Origin: Rodentibacter genomosp. 2
GTDB lineage: Bacteria > Pseudomonadota > Gammaproteobacteria > Enterobacterales > Pasteurellaceae
Direction of reading: 5' to 3'
Length of the DNA stretch: 64,000 nt
Assembly (NCBI GenBank): GCA_001999425.1
Contig: MLHP01000007.1
Span: forward strand, 1 to 64,000
A model generated the notes under the pieces. The model did not search any database. It was not told the DNA's origin and saw nothing but the letters and a program-made list of their open reading frames with translations. The position numbers were made by a program, and so were the translations under genes. Below are positions 9,462-20,725 of the stretch, piece after piece. How positions within the stretch are numbered: position 1 is the first letter of the stretch; each line of letters starts with the position of its first letter.

Positions 9462-10109
9462 ATGAATAGAAAAGAACTTTCGCAAAAAATTATCGACACC
9501 TGCCTTGAGATGACCCGATTAGGTTTAAACCAAGGTACCGCAGGGAATGTAAGCGTACGCTATAAAGACGGTATGCTGATTACTCCCACCGGTATGCCAT
9601 ATCATTTAATCACACCGGAAAACATCGTGTATGTTGATAACAACGGTACACACGAGGAGGGAAAACTGCCTTCCAGCGAATGGCAATTTCATTTAGCCGT
9701 CTATCAAGTACGCGCCGAAGCGAATGCGGTCGTACATAATCATTCTCTTCATTGCGCCGGATTGTCCATTCTCCAGAAACCGATTCCGGCTATTCACTAT
9801 ATGGTTGCAGTAGGGGGAACCGATCATATTCCTTGCGTACCTTATGCAACATTTGGTACGCAGGAACTTGCCTCTTACGTGTCGGAGGGAATCAAAAAAA
9901 GTAAGGCAATTTTGTTGGCTCACCATGGCTTAATTGCTTGTGGTGAAAATCTTGACAAAGCGTTGTGGCTTGCACAAGAAGTGGAGGTATTGGCTTCTTG
10001 GTATTTGAAATTACTTGCAACCGGGTTAGAGATTCCACTTTTGAGCCGTGAGCAAATGCAGGTGGTATTAGGAAAATTCCATACGTATGGATTACGCATT
10101 GAAGAATAG
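9462..10109 (+). CDS. fucA: L-fuculose-1-phosphate aldolase
   Basis: This class II aldolase splits L-fuculose-1-phosphate into dihydroxyacetone phosphate and L-lactaldehyde. It has 215 residues, as in E. coli. The zinc and catalytic residues are all visible: Glu73 in LPSSEWQFH, His92 and His94 in AVVHNHSLH, and His155 in LLAHHGLIACGE. The N-terminal block GLNQGTAGNVSVR binds the phosphate. It precedes fucP by 43 bases. No lactaldehyde reductase (fucO) or lactaldehyde dehydrogenase gene lies in this window, so lactaldehyde must be handled by a gene elsewhere. Confidence 0.96.
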   Translation: MNRKELSQKIIDTCLEMTRLGLNQGTAGNVSVRYKDGMLITPTGMPYHLITPENIVYVDNNGTHEEGKLPSSEWQFHLAVYQVRAEANAVVHNHSLHCAGLSILQKPIPAIHYMVAVGGTDHIPCVPYATFGTQELASYVSEGIKKSKAILLAHHGLIACGENLDKALWLAQEVEVLASWYLKLLATGLEIPLLSREQMQVVLGKFHTYGLRIEE

Positions 10110-10152
10110 CAGTTCTTTACTCCTCTCTACTAATTAATATAAGGAAGGTATT

Positions 10153-11442
10153 ATGAGTGCCAAAGTATTAGAAAAGAAATTTGTTATCCCGTTTATTTTA
10201 ATTACGAGCTTATTTGCATTATGGGGATTTGCGAATGATATTACCAATCCCATGGTAGCGGTATTTCAAACCGTGATGGAAATTCCGGCTTCAGAAGCGG
10301 CTTTAGTACAGTTCGCTTTCTATGGCGGTTACGGCACAATGGCGATTCCTGCTGCGATATTCGCCAGTCGTTATAGCTACAAAGCAGGGATTATGTTAGG
10401 GCTTATTCTCTATGCTATCGGTGCTTTTTTATTCTGGCCGGCGGCAAAATATGAAGAGTTTAATTTTTTCTTGATCTCACTTTATATTTTAACCTTTGGT
10501 CTGGCTTTCTTGGAAACGACGGCAAACCCTTATATTCTCGCAATGGGTGATCCACAAACTGCGACTCGTCGTTTGAATTTTGCTCAATCTTTTAATCCGT
10601 TAGGCTCAATCACTGGTATGTTTGTGGCTTCTCAACTTGTCTTAACAAATCTTGAGTCCGATAAACGTGATGCGGTGGGTAGCTTGATTTTCCACACTTT
10701 ATCTGAAGCGGAAAAAATGACTATCCGTACACATGATTTGGCTGAAATTCGTGACCCCTATATTGTATTGGGTTTTGTGGTGATTGCAGTACTCGTTATT
10801 ATCAGCCTCTATAAAATGCCGAAAGTAAGAGTTGAAGAAGGTAATTGTCGTATTACCTTTAAAGAAGCCGTTAGTCGCTTGGTACAAAAAGCAAAATATC
10901 GTGAGGGCGTTATTGCACAAGTCTTTTATGTTGGTGTACAAATTATGTGTTGGACGTTTATTGTCCAATATGCGGAACGTTTAGGCTTTACTAAGGCAGA
11001 AGGTCAAAATTTCAATATTATTGCGATGGGGATTTTTATTGCCAGTCGTTTCATTAGTACCAGTTTAATGAAATATCTCAGATCCGAATTTATGTTAATG
11101 CTCTTTGCTATCGGTGGTTTCTTTAGCATTCTTGGCGTGATTTTCATTGATGGGATAGGGGGATTGTATTGCTTAATTTTAACTTCCGGTTTTATGTCAT
11201 TGATGTTCCCGACCATTTATGGTATTGCGCTAAATGGCTTAAAAGAAGAATCTACAATCGGTGCCGCAGGCTTAGTGATGGCGATTGTCGGTGGTGCATT
11301 AATGCCGCCACTGCAAGGCATGATTATCGACCAAGGTGAAGTCATGGGACTACCTGCAGTGAACTTCTCCTTTATTCTACCGCTTGTCTGCTTTGTCGTA
11401 ATTGCTATCTACGGATTTAGATCTTGGAAAATTCTTAGCTAA
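10153..11442 (+). CDS. fucP: L-fucose:H+ symporter
   Basis: This is a major facilitator transporter of the FHS family, with 429 residues and about twelve membrane helices. It imports L-fucose with a proton across the inner membrane. Typical features are FILITSLFALWGFANDITNP at the start, with the conserved Asp near residue 29, TTANPYILAMGDPQTATRRL in the middle, and FPTIYGIALNGLKEE plus GGALMPPLQGMIID in the second half. It is the last gene of the fuc operon, with AAGGAAGG before the ATG and a strong uptake-sequence terminator ten bases after the stop. Confidence 0.96.
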   Translation: MSAKVLEKKFVIPFILITSLFALWGFANDITNPMVAVFQTVMEIPASEAALVQFAFYGGYGTMAIPAAIFASRYSYKAGIMLGLILYAIGAFLFWPAAKYEEFNFFLISLYILTFGLAFLETTANPYILAMGDPQTATRRLNFAQSFNPLGSITGMFVASQLVLTNLESDKRDAVGSLIFHTLSEAEKMTIRTHDLAEIRDPYIVLGFVVIAVLVIISLYKMPKVRVEEGNCRITFKEAVSRLVQKAKYREGVIAQVFYVGVQIMCWTFIVQYAERLGFTKAEGQNFNIIAMGIFIASRFISTSLMKYLRSEFMLMLFAIGGFFSILGVIFIDGIGGLYCLILTSGFMSLMFPTIYGIALNGLKEESTIGAAGLVMAIVGGALMPPLQGMIIDQGEVMGLPAVNFSFILPLVCFVVIAIYGFRSWKILS

Positions 11443-11452
11443 TCGTAAATTT

Positions 11453-11480
11453 GACCGCACTTAAAGTGCGGTCATTTTTT
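11453..11480 (+). terminator. Uptake-sequence terminator of the fuc operon
   Basis: GACCGCACTT and AAAGTGCGGTC form a perfect inverted repeat, followed by a run of six T. It consists of two facing DNA-uptake cores. Confidence 0.9.
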
Positions 11481-11490
11481 ATAAGTTTGG

Positions 11491-11660
11491 GGTATTATGT
11501 AGCCGTTACACAAATCTGTTTTTGGGTTGGCTTGTAGGGACACACTGCGTGTGTCCGAATTTTAACGTATTGAAATCATTTGATTTTATAACGGACACAC
11601 GCAGTGTGTCCCTACATGTCGTTGAAATTTCTGTTTTTGTGCATTTGCTACATAATATCG
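11491..11660. mobile_element. MITE-like palindromic element, copy 1
   Basis: This 170-base imperfect palindrome starts GGTATTATGTAGC and ends GCTACATAATATCG, so the ends are inverted. The two arms also share an inner inverted repeat, TGTAGGGACACACTGCGTGT (ending in GTCC) facing its complement, with a short AT-rich centre. The 9-bp sequence TAAGTTTGG flanks it directly on both sides (11482-11490 and 11661-11669), as expected of a target-site duplication. No coding capacity is seen. A diverged second copy is at 39335-39500. The rest of the 404-base gap between fucP and pyrG holds the fuc terminator and the pyrG promoter region, including one more uptake core at 11770. Confidence 0.8.
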
Positions 11661-11813
11661 TAAGTTTGGTGGATAAGCCTTGTGTTTAATTAAGGTATTC
11701 CCGTTGAGTTAGATCAATAAATCGGGTAAACTATCGTCCCGTCTTTGATAGCTAATCTTCTTCAATTTCTGACCGCACTTTTGTGAAATGTCTAGCAAGA
11801 TGATTAGCTATAA

Positions 11814-13481
<1,668 letters not shown>

Positions 13482-13492
13482 TTTTTAAGCAT

Positions 13493-13537
13493 AAAAAGTG
13501 CGGTTAAAAATCTTGATGAATTTTAACCGCACTTTTT
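13493..13537. terminator. Uptake-sequence terminator after pyrG
   Basis: AAAAAGTGCGGTTAAAA and TTTTAACCGCACTTTTT form a 17-base perfect stem made of two facing uptake cores. The T run belongs to the right arm. Confidence 0.88.
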
Positions 13538-13737
13538 TATTTTATTGAGCATTGGAAGTGTGGTTGGCTAGTGATGTGATTTGTCAAAATTTACTGAAAT
13601 TTATTTATATAATCAAGATTATTTCTTTTTAGTAAATTATATTTTAACTTATTGTTTATTTATTTAATTTTTTGAAATTATATAATGCGCTCCATCAACA
13701 GAACAATCGGTTCTAACAAGAAATGAAGGAGTTTTAT

Positions 13738-14619
13738 ATGAAAAAAGTAGCAAATGTTTTTACTGCACCGGAAAAACACTGGGTAGGTAATGGTTTCCAT
13801 GTCGCGTCAATGTTTAGTTACAACGATAAAGATAAAAATCTTGACCCGTTTCTTTTAATGGATTACAACCCGCCAAAATTCTTCCAAGGTGGACGTCGTG
13901 ATAATTCTGAATTTGCTTTGCGAGGTGTAGAAGAGCATCCGCACCGTGGTTTTGAAACAGTAACTATTGCTTATCAAGGCGAAGTTTCTCACCGCGATTC
14001 TCACGGTGGCGGCGGTACGATTGGCACCGGTGATGTGCAATGGATGACGGCTGGTTCCGGTGTGATGCACGAAGAAATGCATTCTGAAAAATTCGCCAAA
14101 GAAGGCGGTTTGTTTGAAATGGTGCAACTTTGGGTCAATCTTCCGGCGAAAGACAAAATGACCGCACCGAAATATCAAGCGATTAAATCGGCGGATATTC
14201 CGGTAGTAAAATTGCCTAACGATGCCGGTCAAGTACGAGTGATTGCCGGTGAATTGTTAGGAACAACGGGGTCTGCCAGTACTTTTAGCCCGATTAATAT
14301 GTGGGACACGACCATGAATGCCAATTCCACACACACTTTCAGTGTGCCAGAAAGCCATAATGTGGTTATCCTTGTATTAGAGGGAACAATCCAAGTTGGT
14401 GGAGAGGCCATCGCACGGCGTGGAGAGTTAGTCACTTTCGAGCGTGGCGGCGCAGATGTATTAATTGAATCTAACAATGAAGCGAAATTGTTAATTCTTA
14501 CCGGCGAACCGCTCAATGAGCCGATTGTCGGTTACGGCCCGTTTGTGATGAATACCCGCGAGCAAATTGTTGAAGCTTTTAATGATGTACAGGCGGGAAA
14601 ATTTGGTCGCTTAGACTAA
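13738..14619 (+). CDS. Pirin family protein
   Basis: This 293-residue bicupin of the pirin family has the complete metal-binding set: His67 and His69 in EEHPHRGFETV, His111 and Glu113 in GSGVMHEEMHS. Pirins bind Fe(II). Some (E. coli YhhW/YhaK relatives) show quercetin 2,3-dioxygenase activity, others act as redox sensors, so the true substrate is unknown. ATG 13738 is set by AAGGAG at 13726-13731. It is monocistronic, behind an unusually AT-rich 250-base upstream stretch and before an uptake-sequence terminator. I call only the family, not a gene name. Confidence 0.88.
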   Translation: MKKVANVFTAPEKHWVGNGFHVASMFSYNDKDKNLDPFLLMDYNPPKFFQGGRRDNSEFALRGVEEHPHRGFETVTIAYQGEVSHRDSHGGGGTIGTGDVQWMTAGSGVMHEEMHSEKFAKEGGLFEMVQLWVNLPAKDKMTAPKYQAIKSADIPVVKLPNDAGQVRVIAGELLGTTGSASTFSPINMWDTTMNANSTHTFSVPESHNVVILVLEGTIQVGGEAIARRGELVTFERGGADVLIESNNEAKLLILTGEPLNEPIVGYGPFVMNTREQIVEAFNDVQAGKFGRLD

Positions 14620-14684
14620 AATGCTAACCTCACAAATGCCTATCATTGCTTAAATAAATCGTTTTTCACGATGAATTTAGCACT

Positions 14685-14730
14685 AAAAGTGCGGTCATAT
14701 TTTCGAAAGAATTTATGACCGCACTTTTTT
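14685..14730. terminator. Uptake-sequence terminator after the pirin gene
   Basis: AAAAGTGCGGTCATA and TATGACCGCACTTTT form a 15-base perfect stem, then more T. Confidence 0.87.
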
Positions 14731-14863
14731 GTTTTACCTCATACGGAATGCCAAAAGCGCGGAATATGCGGGCGTTGGCAAGCAATATCGTCCCCTCTAT
14801 AATATTGCAACAAAACCTACATCATTATGGGTAAAAATGCGGTTATTTTTTAAGGAATTTTTT

Positions 14864-15652
14864 ATGAAACAGATTCAATCGACAGATTCGGGGTATTGGT
14901 TACTGACGCAAGGTTCGTCTTTGCATTTGGTGAACGGTAAATTGCCTTTCGGCACGGCGGAAAGATTTGCGATTACCGGTGCGAAAGGTATGGTGATTGG
15001 CGAATGGGAAGGGGAGCCGTTGTGGTTGGTGGCGGAACAACAAGATGAGCGGGAATATTTTAGCTTGCGTGATCAACTTTCTTTGCCCGAAGAACAATTC
15101 CATTTATTAAGCCGTGGTGTGGAAATGAATCACTTCTTAAAAACGCATCAATTTTGTGGAAAGTGCGGTCATAAAACGGAACAAACGCAAGAAGAATTCG
15201 CCGTGCAATGTACGCATTGCGGCTACCGTACTTATCCGGTGATTTGCCCTTCTATTATTGTGGCGGTGCGTCGTGGTAAAGCGATTTTGTTAGCGAATCA
15301 CAAACGCCATTATCAACCAAACGGTGGAGGAATATACACGACACTTGCCGGTTTTGTCGAAGTGGGGGAAACTTTTGAACAAACGGTTCAGCGTGAAGTT
15401 TTTGAAGAAACCGGTATTCGGATTAAAAATATTCGTTATTTCGGTAGTCAGCCTTGGGCGTTTCCGAACTCACAAATGGTAGGATTTTTGGCAGACTACG
15501 AGAGTGGTGAAATTTCTTTACAGGAAACGGAAATTCATGATGCGCAATGGTTTTCTTGCGATAACCCCTTGCCAGAATTACCCCCAACAGGTACTATCGC
15601 ACGAAAACTAATTCATGCTACGCTTGCGCTTTGTCAAGCGGAAAATCAATAG
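14864..15652 (+). CDS. nudC: NudC, NAD-cap decapping Nudix hydrolase
   Basis: NudC cleaves NAD(H) and removes the NAD cap from RNA 5' ends. There are 262 residues. A zinc ribbon with four Cys ([10 protein letters not shown]... then [10 protein letters not shown]) is followed by the Nudix box [20 protein letters not shown] and the downstream motif [14 protein letters not shown], which is diagnostic for NudC. ATG 14864 has TAAGGA before it. Upstream ATG or TTG codons would add an unlikely N-terminus. It leads the cluster nudC-hemE-yjaG-hupA, the same order as in E. coli apart from nfi, which is missing here. hemE starts twelve bases later. Confidence 0.95.
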   Translation: MKQIQSTDSGYWLLTQGSSLHLVNGKLPFGTAERFAITGAKGMVIGEWEGEPLWLVAEQQDEREYFSLRDQLSLPEEQFHLLSRGVEMNHFLKTHQFCGKCGHKTEQTQEEFAVQCTHCGYRTYPVICPSIIVAVRRGKAILLANHKRHYQPNGGGIYTTLAGFVEVGETFEQTVQREVFEETGIRIKNIRYFGSQPWAFPNSQMVGFLADYESGEISLQETEIHDAQWFSCDNPLPELPPTGTIARKLIHATLALCQAENQ

Positions 15653-15663
15653 AAGGAAGCCTC

Positions 15664-16728
15664 ATGTCTGAATTGAAAAACGATCGTTATCTTAACGCCT
15701 TATTACGCCAACCCGTTGATTACACACCGGTATGGATGATGCGCCAAGCTGGGCGTTATTTGCCGGAATATAAAGCAACGCGTGCACAAGCCGGCGATTT
15801 TATGTCCCTTTGCCGCAATGCGGATTTGGCTTGCGAAGTCACCATTCAGCCGCTCCGTCGTTATGATTTGGATGCGGCAATTTTATTTTCGGATATTTTG
15901 ACGATTCCGGATGCCATGGGCTTGGGATTGAGCTTTGGTGCCGGTGAAGGTCCAAAATTTGCCAAACCGATTGAAAGCAAAAGTGCGGTGGAAAATCTGC
16001 CGATTCCTGATCCGGAACAAGAACTTCAATATGTGATGAATGCGGTACGCACTATTCGCCGTGAACTAAACGGTTCTGTGCCGTTAATTGGTTTTTCCGG
16101 TAGTCCATGGACTTTGGCAACCTACATGGTGGAAGGCGGTTCCAGCAAAACTTTCAGCAAAATCAAAAAAATGATGTATGCCGAACCGCAAACCTTACAT
16201 TTATTGCTGGATAAACTGGCGGAATCCGTGACGCTTTATTTGAATGCACAAATCAAAGCCGGTGCGCAATCTGTGATGGTTTTTGATACTTGGGGCGGCG
16301 TATTGGGTCATCGAGAATATTTGGATTTTTCCCTTCAATATATGCATAAAATTGTGGATGGCTTAATTCGTGAAAATGACGGACATCGCGTACCGGTCAC
16401 ACTCTTTACTAAAGGTGGCGGATTATGGCTTGAGGCGATAGCGAATACCGGTTGTGATGCCATCGGTTTAGACTGGACGGTGAATTTGGCTGAGGCAAAA
16501 GCACGTGTCGGACATAAAGTCGCTTTGCAAGGCAACATGGATCCAAGTGTGCTTTACGCGCCGGCAGAACGAATTGAGCAAGAAGTGCGGTCAATTTTGG
16601 CGGATTTTGGCGAAGGTAGTGGCCATGTATTTAATCTCGGACACGGTATCCATCAAGATGTGCCGGAAAATGCACCAAAAGTGTTTGTTGATGCGGTTCA
16701 CGAATATTCCAAAATCTATCATAAATAA
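15664..16728 (+). CDS. hemE: Uroporphyrinogen decarboxylase
   Basis: HemE removes four carboxyl groups from uroporphyrinogen III to give coproporphyrinogen III in haem synthesis. It has 354 residues, as in E. coli, with the signature [15 protein letters not shown] near the N-terminus, [34 protein letters not shown] and the C-terminal [16 protein letters not shown] 15664 lies behind AGAAGGAAG. The presence of hemE and of hemH (56241) means at least these late haem steps are encoded. Haemophilus influenzae itself lacks most early steps and needs haem, but the window cannot decide the haem requirement of this strain. Confidence 0.97.
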   Translation: MSELKNDRYLNALLRQPVDYTPVWMMRQAGRYLPEYKATRAQAGDFMSLCRNADLACEVTIQPLRRYDLDAAILFSDILTIPDAMGLGLSFGAGEGPKFAKPIESKSAVENLPIPDPEQELQYVMNAVRTIRRELNGSVPLIGFSGSPWTLATYMVEGGSSKTFSKIKKMMYAEPQTLHLLLDKLAESVTLYLNAQIKAGAQSVMVFDTWGGVLGHREYLDFSLQYMHKIVDGLIRENDGHRVPVTLFTKGGGLWLEAIANTGCDAIGLDWTVNLAEAKARVGHKVALQGNMDPSVLYAPAERIEQEVRSILADFGEGSGHVFNLGHGIHQDVPENAPKVFVDAVHEYSKIYHK

Positions 16729-16736
16729 AAAATAAT

Positions 16737-17327
16737 ATGCGAAATCCTATCCATAAACGTTTGGAAAACCTTGAAAGCTGGCAGCATTTAACTTTTATGG
16801 CGGCATTATGCGAGCGTATGATGCCGAATTTTAAATTGTTCTGCCAAATGAATAATCAGGAAACCGAAGGCAAAATTTATCAAAATATTCTCAACTTAGT
16901 GTGGGAATATTTAACGGTAAAAGATTGTAAAATTAATTTTGAGAATCAGTTGGAAAAATTGGAAGCCATTATTCCCGATGTGAATAACTATGACAATTTT
17001 GGTGTTGTACCCGCCCTTGATGCTTGTGAAGCCTTAGCTGAGATTTTACATGCTATTATTGCAGGAGAAACCTTAGAAAGAGCGGTTAAAATTAGCCACA
17101 TTTCTTTGGGGACAGTTACAGCATTATTGGAGACGGAAAACAGTCGTCATTTTTCTGAAACTGAACTCAAAGAAAATGAAGATATTCAAGCTGAGTTGGA
17201 TGTGCAGTGGCAAATCTATCGTTTGTTAAAAGAATGTGAAAAACGAGATGTTGCACTGATTTTAGATCTAAAAAATGAAATTAGAACTGAGGGTATATCC
17301 AATATCGGTATAGAATTTAACCAATAA
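16737..17327 (+). CDS. yjaG: YjaG/DUF416 family protein
   Basis: This 196-residue soluble protein belongs to the YjaG (DUF416) family, the same length as in E. coli. It is mostly helical and acidic, with LESWQHLTFMAALCERMMPN at the start and the motif VPALDACEALAEILHAI in the middle. The function is unknown. The gene follows hemE by eight bases and precedes hupA, the same neighbourhood as in enterobacteria, which supports the assignment. Confidence 0.85.
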   Translation: MRNPIHKRLENLESWQHLTFMAALCERMMPNFKLFCQMNNQETEGKIYQNILNLVWEYLTVKDCKINFENQLEKLEAIIPDVNNYDNFGVVPALDACEALAEILHAIIAGETLERAVKISHISLGTVTALLETENSRHFSETELKENEDIQAELDVQWQIYRLLKECEKRDVALILDLKNEIRTEGISNIGIEFNQ

Positions 17328-17474
17328 CGTGAGATTTATCACAAATTTAAAAAATCTTACTTTTATTTCATTGAAAGTTAGATTATGCTTTACATAGCCG
17401 TTGTTGCCTGGGCTGAATGCTTGGTGGCGCGCTTTATTAAAGAAACAAATTAAATTTAACGAAAGGTAAAGTCT

Positions 17475-17747
17475 ATGAACAAAACAGATTTAATTGATGC
17501 AATCGCAAGTGCTGCAGAGCTAAATAAAAAACAAGCTAAAGCAGCATTGGAAGCAACTTTAGAAGCAATCGCTGCAAGCCTTAAAAAAGGTGAGCCAGTA
17601 CAATTGATTGGTTTCGGTACATTTAAAGTAAACCAACGTGCGGCACGTACAGGTCGTAACCCACAAACCGGTGCGGAAATTAAAATTGCTGCATCTAAAG
17701 TGCCTGCATTTGTGTCTGGCAAAGCATTAAAAGAAGCAATCAAATAA
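17475..17747 (+). CDS. hupA: HU histone-like protein, alpha type
   Basis: This 90-residue nucleoid protein bends DNA without sequence specificity. It begins [20 protein letters not shown] and holds the HU signature [20 protein letters not shown], which contains the DNA-clamping beta arm with its Pro. AAAGGTAAAG lies before the ATG. It has its own 147-base upstream region and a strong terminator. Whether it works as a homodimer or with a second HU cannot be told from this window. Confidence 0.96.
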   Translation: MNKTDLIDAIASAAELNKKQAKAALEATLEAIAASLKKGEPVQLIGFGTFKVNQRAARTGRNPQTGAEIKIAASKVPAFVSGKALKEAIK

Positions 17748-17767
17748 TTAATTGCATAAATTGTTGT

Positions 17768-17793
17768 AAACCCTGCCTTAAGCAGGGTTTTTT
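17768..17793 (+). terminator. Terminator of hupA
   Basis: The stem AAACCCTGC / GCAGGGTTT has a five-base loop and is followed by TTTG. Confidence 0.9.
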
Positions 17794-17880
17794 GTTGCTT
17801 GAAATTTCCTTTACAAAATAGTTCTATTTCTATAATATTTTGAACCGAAATTTTATTCGAAAGTTATTTTGCATTTTAAG

Positions 17881-18654
17881 ATGAAACGAAATAATCAACC
17901 CCGTAATACACAGCAACGTCGCCACAAGATAATGCAGCTTTTACAGCAACAAGGTGAAGTTGGTGTGGAGCAGTTAGTTAGGCTATTTGACACCTCTGAA
18001 GTCACCATTCGTAAAGATTTAACCGCGTTGGAGAGCAGCGGTTTTTTATTGCGTAAATATGGCGGTGCGATCTTAATGCCAAAAGAAATTATTGACGAAA
18101 GCGAAAACGAAGAACTTTCGAAACGAAAGATTGTCATAGCCAAGGCAGCAGCAGAGCGTATTCGCGATCATAATCGTATTATTGTAGATAGTGGTAGCAC
18201 TACGGCGGCTTTGATTAAGCAACTCAACCGCAAGCAAGGTTTGATTGTGATGACAAATTCCCTTTCTGTGGCAACGGAACTAAGAGCTTTGGAAAATGAA
18301 CCTACGTTATTGATAACTGGGGGAACTTGGGATACACGCTCTGAATCTTTCCAAGGCAAAGTAGCGGAACAAGTATTACGATCCTATGATTTTGATCAGC
18401 TCTTTATTGGGGCGGACGGTATTGATTTAGATCGTGGCACGACAACATTCAATGAGTTAGTCGGGCTAAGTCAAGTGATGGCAGAGGTTTCTCGTGAAGT
18501 GATTGTGATGGTGGAATCTCAAAAAATTGGCAGAAAAATGCCTAATTTAGAATTAACTTGGCAGCAAATTGACGTATTGATTACCGATAACGGACTGTCA
18601 GAACAAGACAAACAAGCAATTTTGGCACAAGGTGTGGAAGTCATCTGTGTGTGA
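17881..18654 (+). CDS. DeoR-family transcription regulator upstream of glmS
   Basis: This 257-residue regulator has a DeoR helix-turn-helix (GVEQLVRLFDTSEVTIRKDL, residues about 25-44) and a DeoRC effector domain (VDSGSTTAALIKQL, FIGADGIDLDRGTTTFN). It resembles the GlpR/AgaR branch. ATG 17881 is chosen over the in-frame TTG at 17869 because the family starts close to QRRHKIMQLLQQQGEV. The ribosome site (TTTTAAG) is weak. It lies 56 bases before glmS in the same direction, so control of glmS or of amino-sugar genes by a hexosamine phosphate is a reasonable guess from context only. Confidence 0.8.
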   Translation: MKRNNQPRNTQQRRHKIMQLLQQQGEVGVEQLVRLFDTSEVTIRKDLTALESSGFLLRKYGGAILMPKEIIDESENEELSKRKIVIAKAAAERIRDHNRIIVDSGSTTAALIKQLNRKQGLIVMTNSLSVATELRALENEPTLLITGGTWDTRSESFQGKVAEQVLRSYDFDQLFIGADGIDLDRGTTTFNELVGLSQVMAEVSREVIVMVESQKIGRKMPNLELTWQQIDVLITDNGLSEQDKQAILAQGVEVICV

Positions 18655-18710
18655 AAGTGCGGTCAAAATGGCAATTATTTTTAAATTAATCAATAAATAA
18701 AGGAAAGCTT

Positions 18711-20543
18711 ATGTGTGGTATTGTTGGCGCAGTGGCGCAGCGTGATGTTGCAGAAATCTTAATTAACGGATTACATCGTTTAGAGTATCGTGGTTATGAC
18801 TCTGCCGGTGTGGCAGTGGTCAATGAACAGAATGAATTACAGCGTGTACGTTGTTTAGGTAAAGTAAAAGCATTGGATGAAGCCGTTGCCGTTAAACCGT
18901 TAGTTGGTGGGACGGGTATTGCGCATACACGTTGGGCAACCCATGGTGAGCCTTCGGAAGCCAATGCGCATCCGCACGTTTCCGGTAACTTTGCCGTTGT
19001 ACATAATGGCATTATTGAAAATCACGAAGAATTACGTGAATTATTAAAATCCCGTGGTTACGAATTTCTTTCTCAAACGGATACCGAAGTGATCGCGCAT
19101 CTTGTGGAATGGGAAATGCGTAGCACGGATTCTTTACTTGAAGCGGTACAAAAAGTCGTGAAACAGCTTACTGGTGCTTACGGTATGGTGGTGATGGATC
19201 GCCTGCAACCGGAACGCTTGGTGGCAGCACGCTCAGGCAGTCCGTTAGTCATCGGTTTAGGCATTGGTGAAAATTTCCTAGCCTCAGATCAACTGGCATT
19301 ATTAAGTGTGACTCGTCGTTTCATTTTCTTGGAAGAAGGGGATATTGCGGAAATCACCCGTCGTACTGTAGATATTTATGATGTACGGGGTAACAAGATT
19401 GAGCGTGAAGTGCATGAATCCAATCTTGAGAATGATGCCGCTGAGAAAGGCAAATTCCGCCATTTTATGCAGAAAGAAATTTTTGAACAATCGACCGCAC
19501 TTATCAATACAATGGAAGGGCGTATTAATCACAATAGTGTGATTGCAGAGTCTATTGGCAATGGTGCGAAAGATATTTTAGAGAACGTACAACATATCCA
19601 AATTGTCGCCTGTGGTACATCTTACAATGCCGGTATGGTGGCTCGTTATTGGTTTGAAGCCCTTGCTGGTGTGAGCTGTGATGTGGAAATTGCCTCTGAG
19701 TTTCGTTATCGTAAATTTGTTACCCGTCCAAATAGTTTGTTGCTTACCCTTTCTCAATCCGGTGAAACCGCTGATACACTAGCTGCTCTCCGTTTAGCAA
19801 AAGAAAAAGGTTACATGGCGGCAATGACAATTTGTAACGTCGCAGGATCTTCTCTTGTGCGTGAATCTGATCTTGCGTTTATGACTCGTGCAGGGGTGGA
19901 AATTGGCGTAGCTTCAACAAAAGCTTTTACTACCCAATTAGCCGCAATGCTCATGTTAGTGACTGCAATCGGTAAACTCAATGGTAATATTTCCGATGAA
20001 AAAGAGAAAGAAATTGTGAAAGCATTGCATTCTCTCCCGGCAGATATTGAAAAAAGTTTAGCTTTTGATAAAGATATTGAACTTCTTGCAGAAGATTTTG
20101 CTGAAAAAAATCATGCTTTGTTCTTAGGTCGTGGCGAATATTATCCGATTGCCATGGAAGCTTCTTTGAAATTAAAAGAAATTTCTTACATTCATGCAGA
20201 AGCCTATGCTGCGGGTGAACTAAAACATGGTCCGTTAGCATTAATTGATGCAGATATGCCGGTGATCGTGGTGGCACCAACCAATGATTTATTAGAAAAA
20301 GTGAAATCAAATATTGAAGAAGTGCGGGCTCGTGGCGGTCAATTATACGTCTTTGCGGATAAAGAGGCCGGTTTTAGTGAAATGGAAGGTATGAAAATTA
20401 TCACTATGCCAAAAGTGAATGAAATTATTGCGCCAATTTTTTATACGATACCGATGCAATTATTGGCATATCACGTGGCTTTAATCAAAGGTACGGATGT
20501 GGATCAACCGCGTAATCTTGCAAAAGCGGTAACCGTTGAATAA
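18711..20543 (+). CDS. glmS: GlmS, glutamine:fructose-6-phosphate aminotransferase
   Basis: GlmS makes glucosamine-6-phosphate from fructose-6-P and glutamine, the entry to UDP-GlcNAc. It has 610 residues. An N-terminal class II glutaminase starts [12 protein letters not shown], with Cys1 exposed after Met removal, and holds [20 protein letters not shown]. Two SIS isomerase domains follow, with [15 protein letters not shown] and [14 protein letters not shown], then [20 protein letters not shown] and the terminal AKAVTVE. It opposes NagB (31756), so the cell must regulate both. No glmS ribozyme or GlmZ-like site is evident in the 56-base upstream gap. A terminator follows. Confidence 0.97.
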   Translation: MCGIVGAVAQRDVAEILINGLHRLEYRGYDSAGVAVVNEQNELQRVRCLGKVKALDEAVAVKPLVGGTGIAHTRWATHGEPSEANAHPHVSGNFAVVHNGIIENHEELRELLKSRGYEFLSQTDTEVIAHLVEWEMRSTDSLLEAVQKVVKQLTGAYGMVVMDRLQPERLVAARSGSPLVIGLGIGENFLASDQLALLSVTRRFIFLEEGDIAEITRRTVDIYDVRGNKIEREVHESNLENDAAEKGKFRHFMQKEIFEQSTALINTMEGRINHNSVIAESIGNGAKDILENVQHIQIVACGTSYNAGMVARYWFEALAGVSCDVEIASEFRYRKFVTRPNSLLLTLSQSGETADTLAALRLAKEKGYMAAMTICNVAGSSLVRESDLAFMTRAGVEIGVASTKAFTTQLAAMLMLVTAIGKLNGNISDEKEKEIVKALHSLPADIEKSLAFDKDIELLAEDFAEKNHALFLGRGEYYPIAMEASLKLKEISYIHAEAYAAGELKHGPLALIDADMPVIVVAPTNDLLEKVKSNIEEVRARGGQLYVFADKEAGFSEMEGMKIITMPKVNEIIAPIFYTIPMQLLAYHVALIKGTDVDQPRNLAKAVTVE

Positions 20544-20569
20544 ATTGTGGTTGATTTAATCACTGTTTT

Positions 20570-20601
20570 AAAAGCACGAAATATAATTTTCGTGCTTTTT
20601 T
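20570..20601 (+). terminator. Terminator of glmS
   Basis: AAAAGCACGAAA and TTTTCGTGCTTTTT pair around an AT-rich loop and end in a T run. Confidence 0.88.
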
Positions 20602-20725
20602 ATTTGCTTAACATAACAAGATTCTTTAAACTACGTCCCGATTTTGAGCGTGGATAGTTTCACCGTTCATTACATAACCTTTCTCCACTTTAAACACTAC
20701 CTGTGAGTAGTAAAAGGACATCAAC

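Noticed and set aside
18655-18710. glmS ribozyme or riboswitch upstream of glmS
   Set aside because: The gap is only 56 bases, too short for the ribozyme core, and shows no matching structure.
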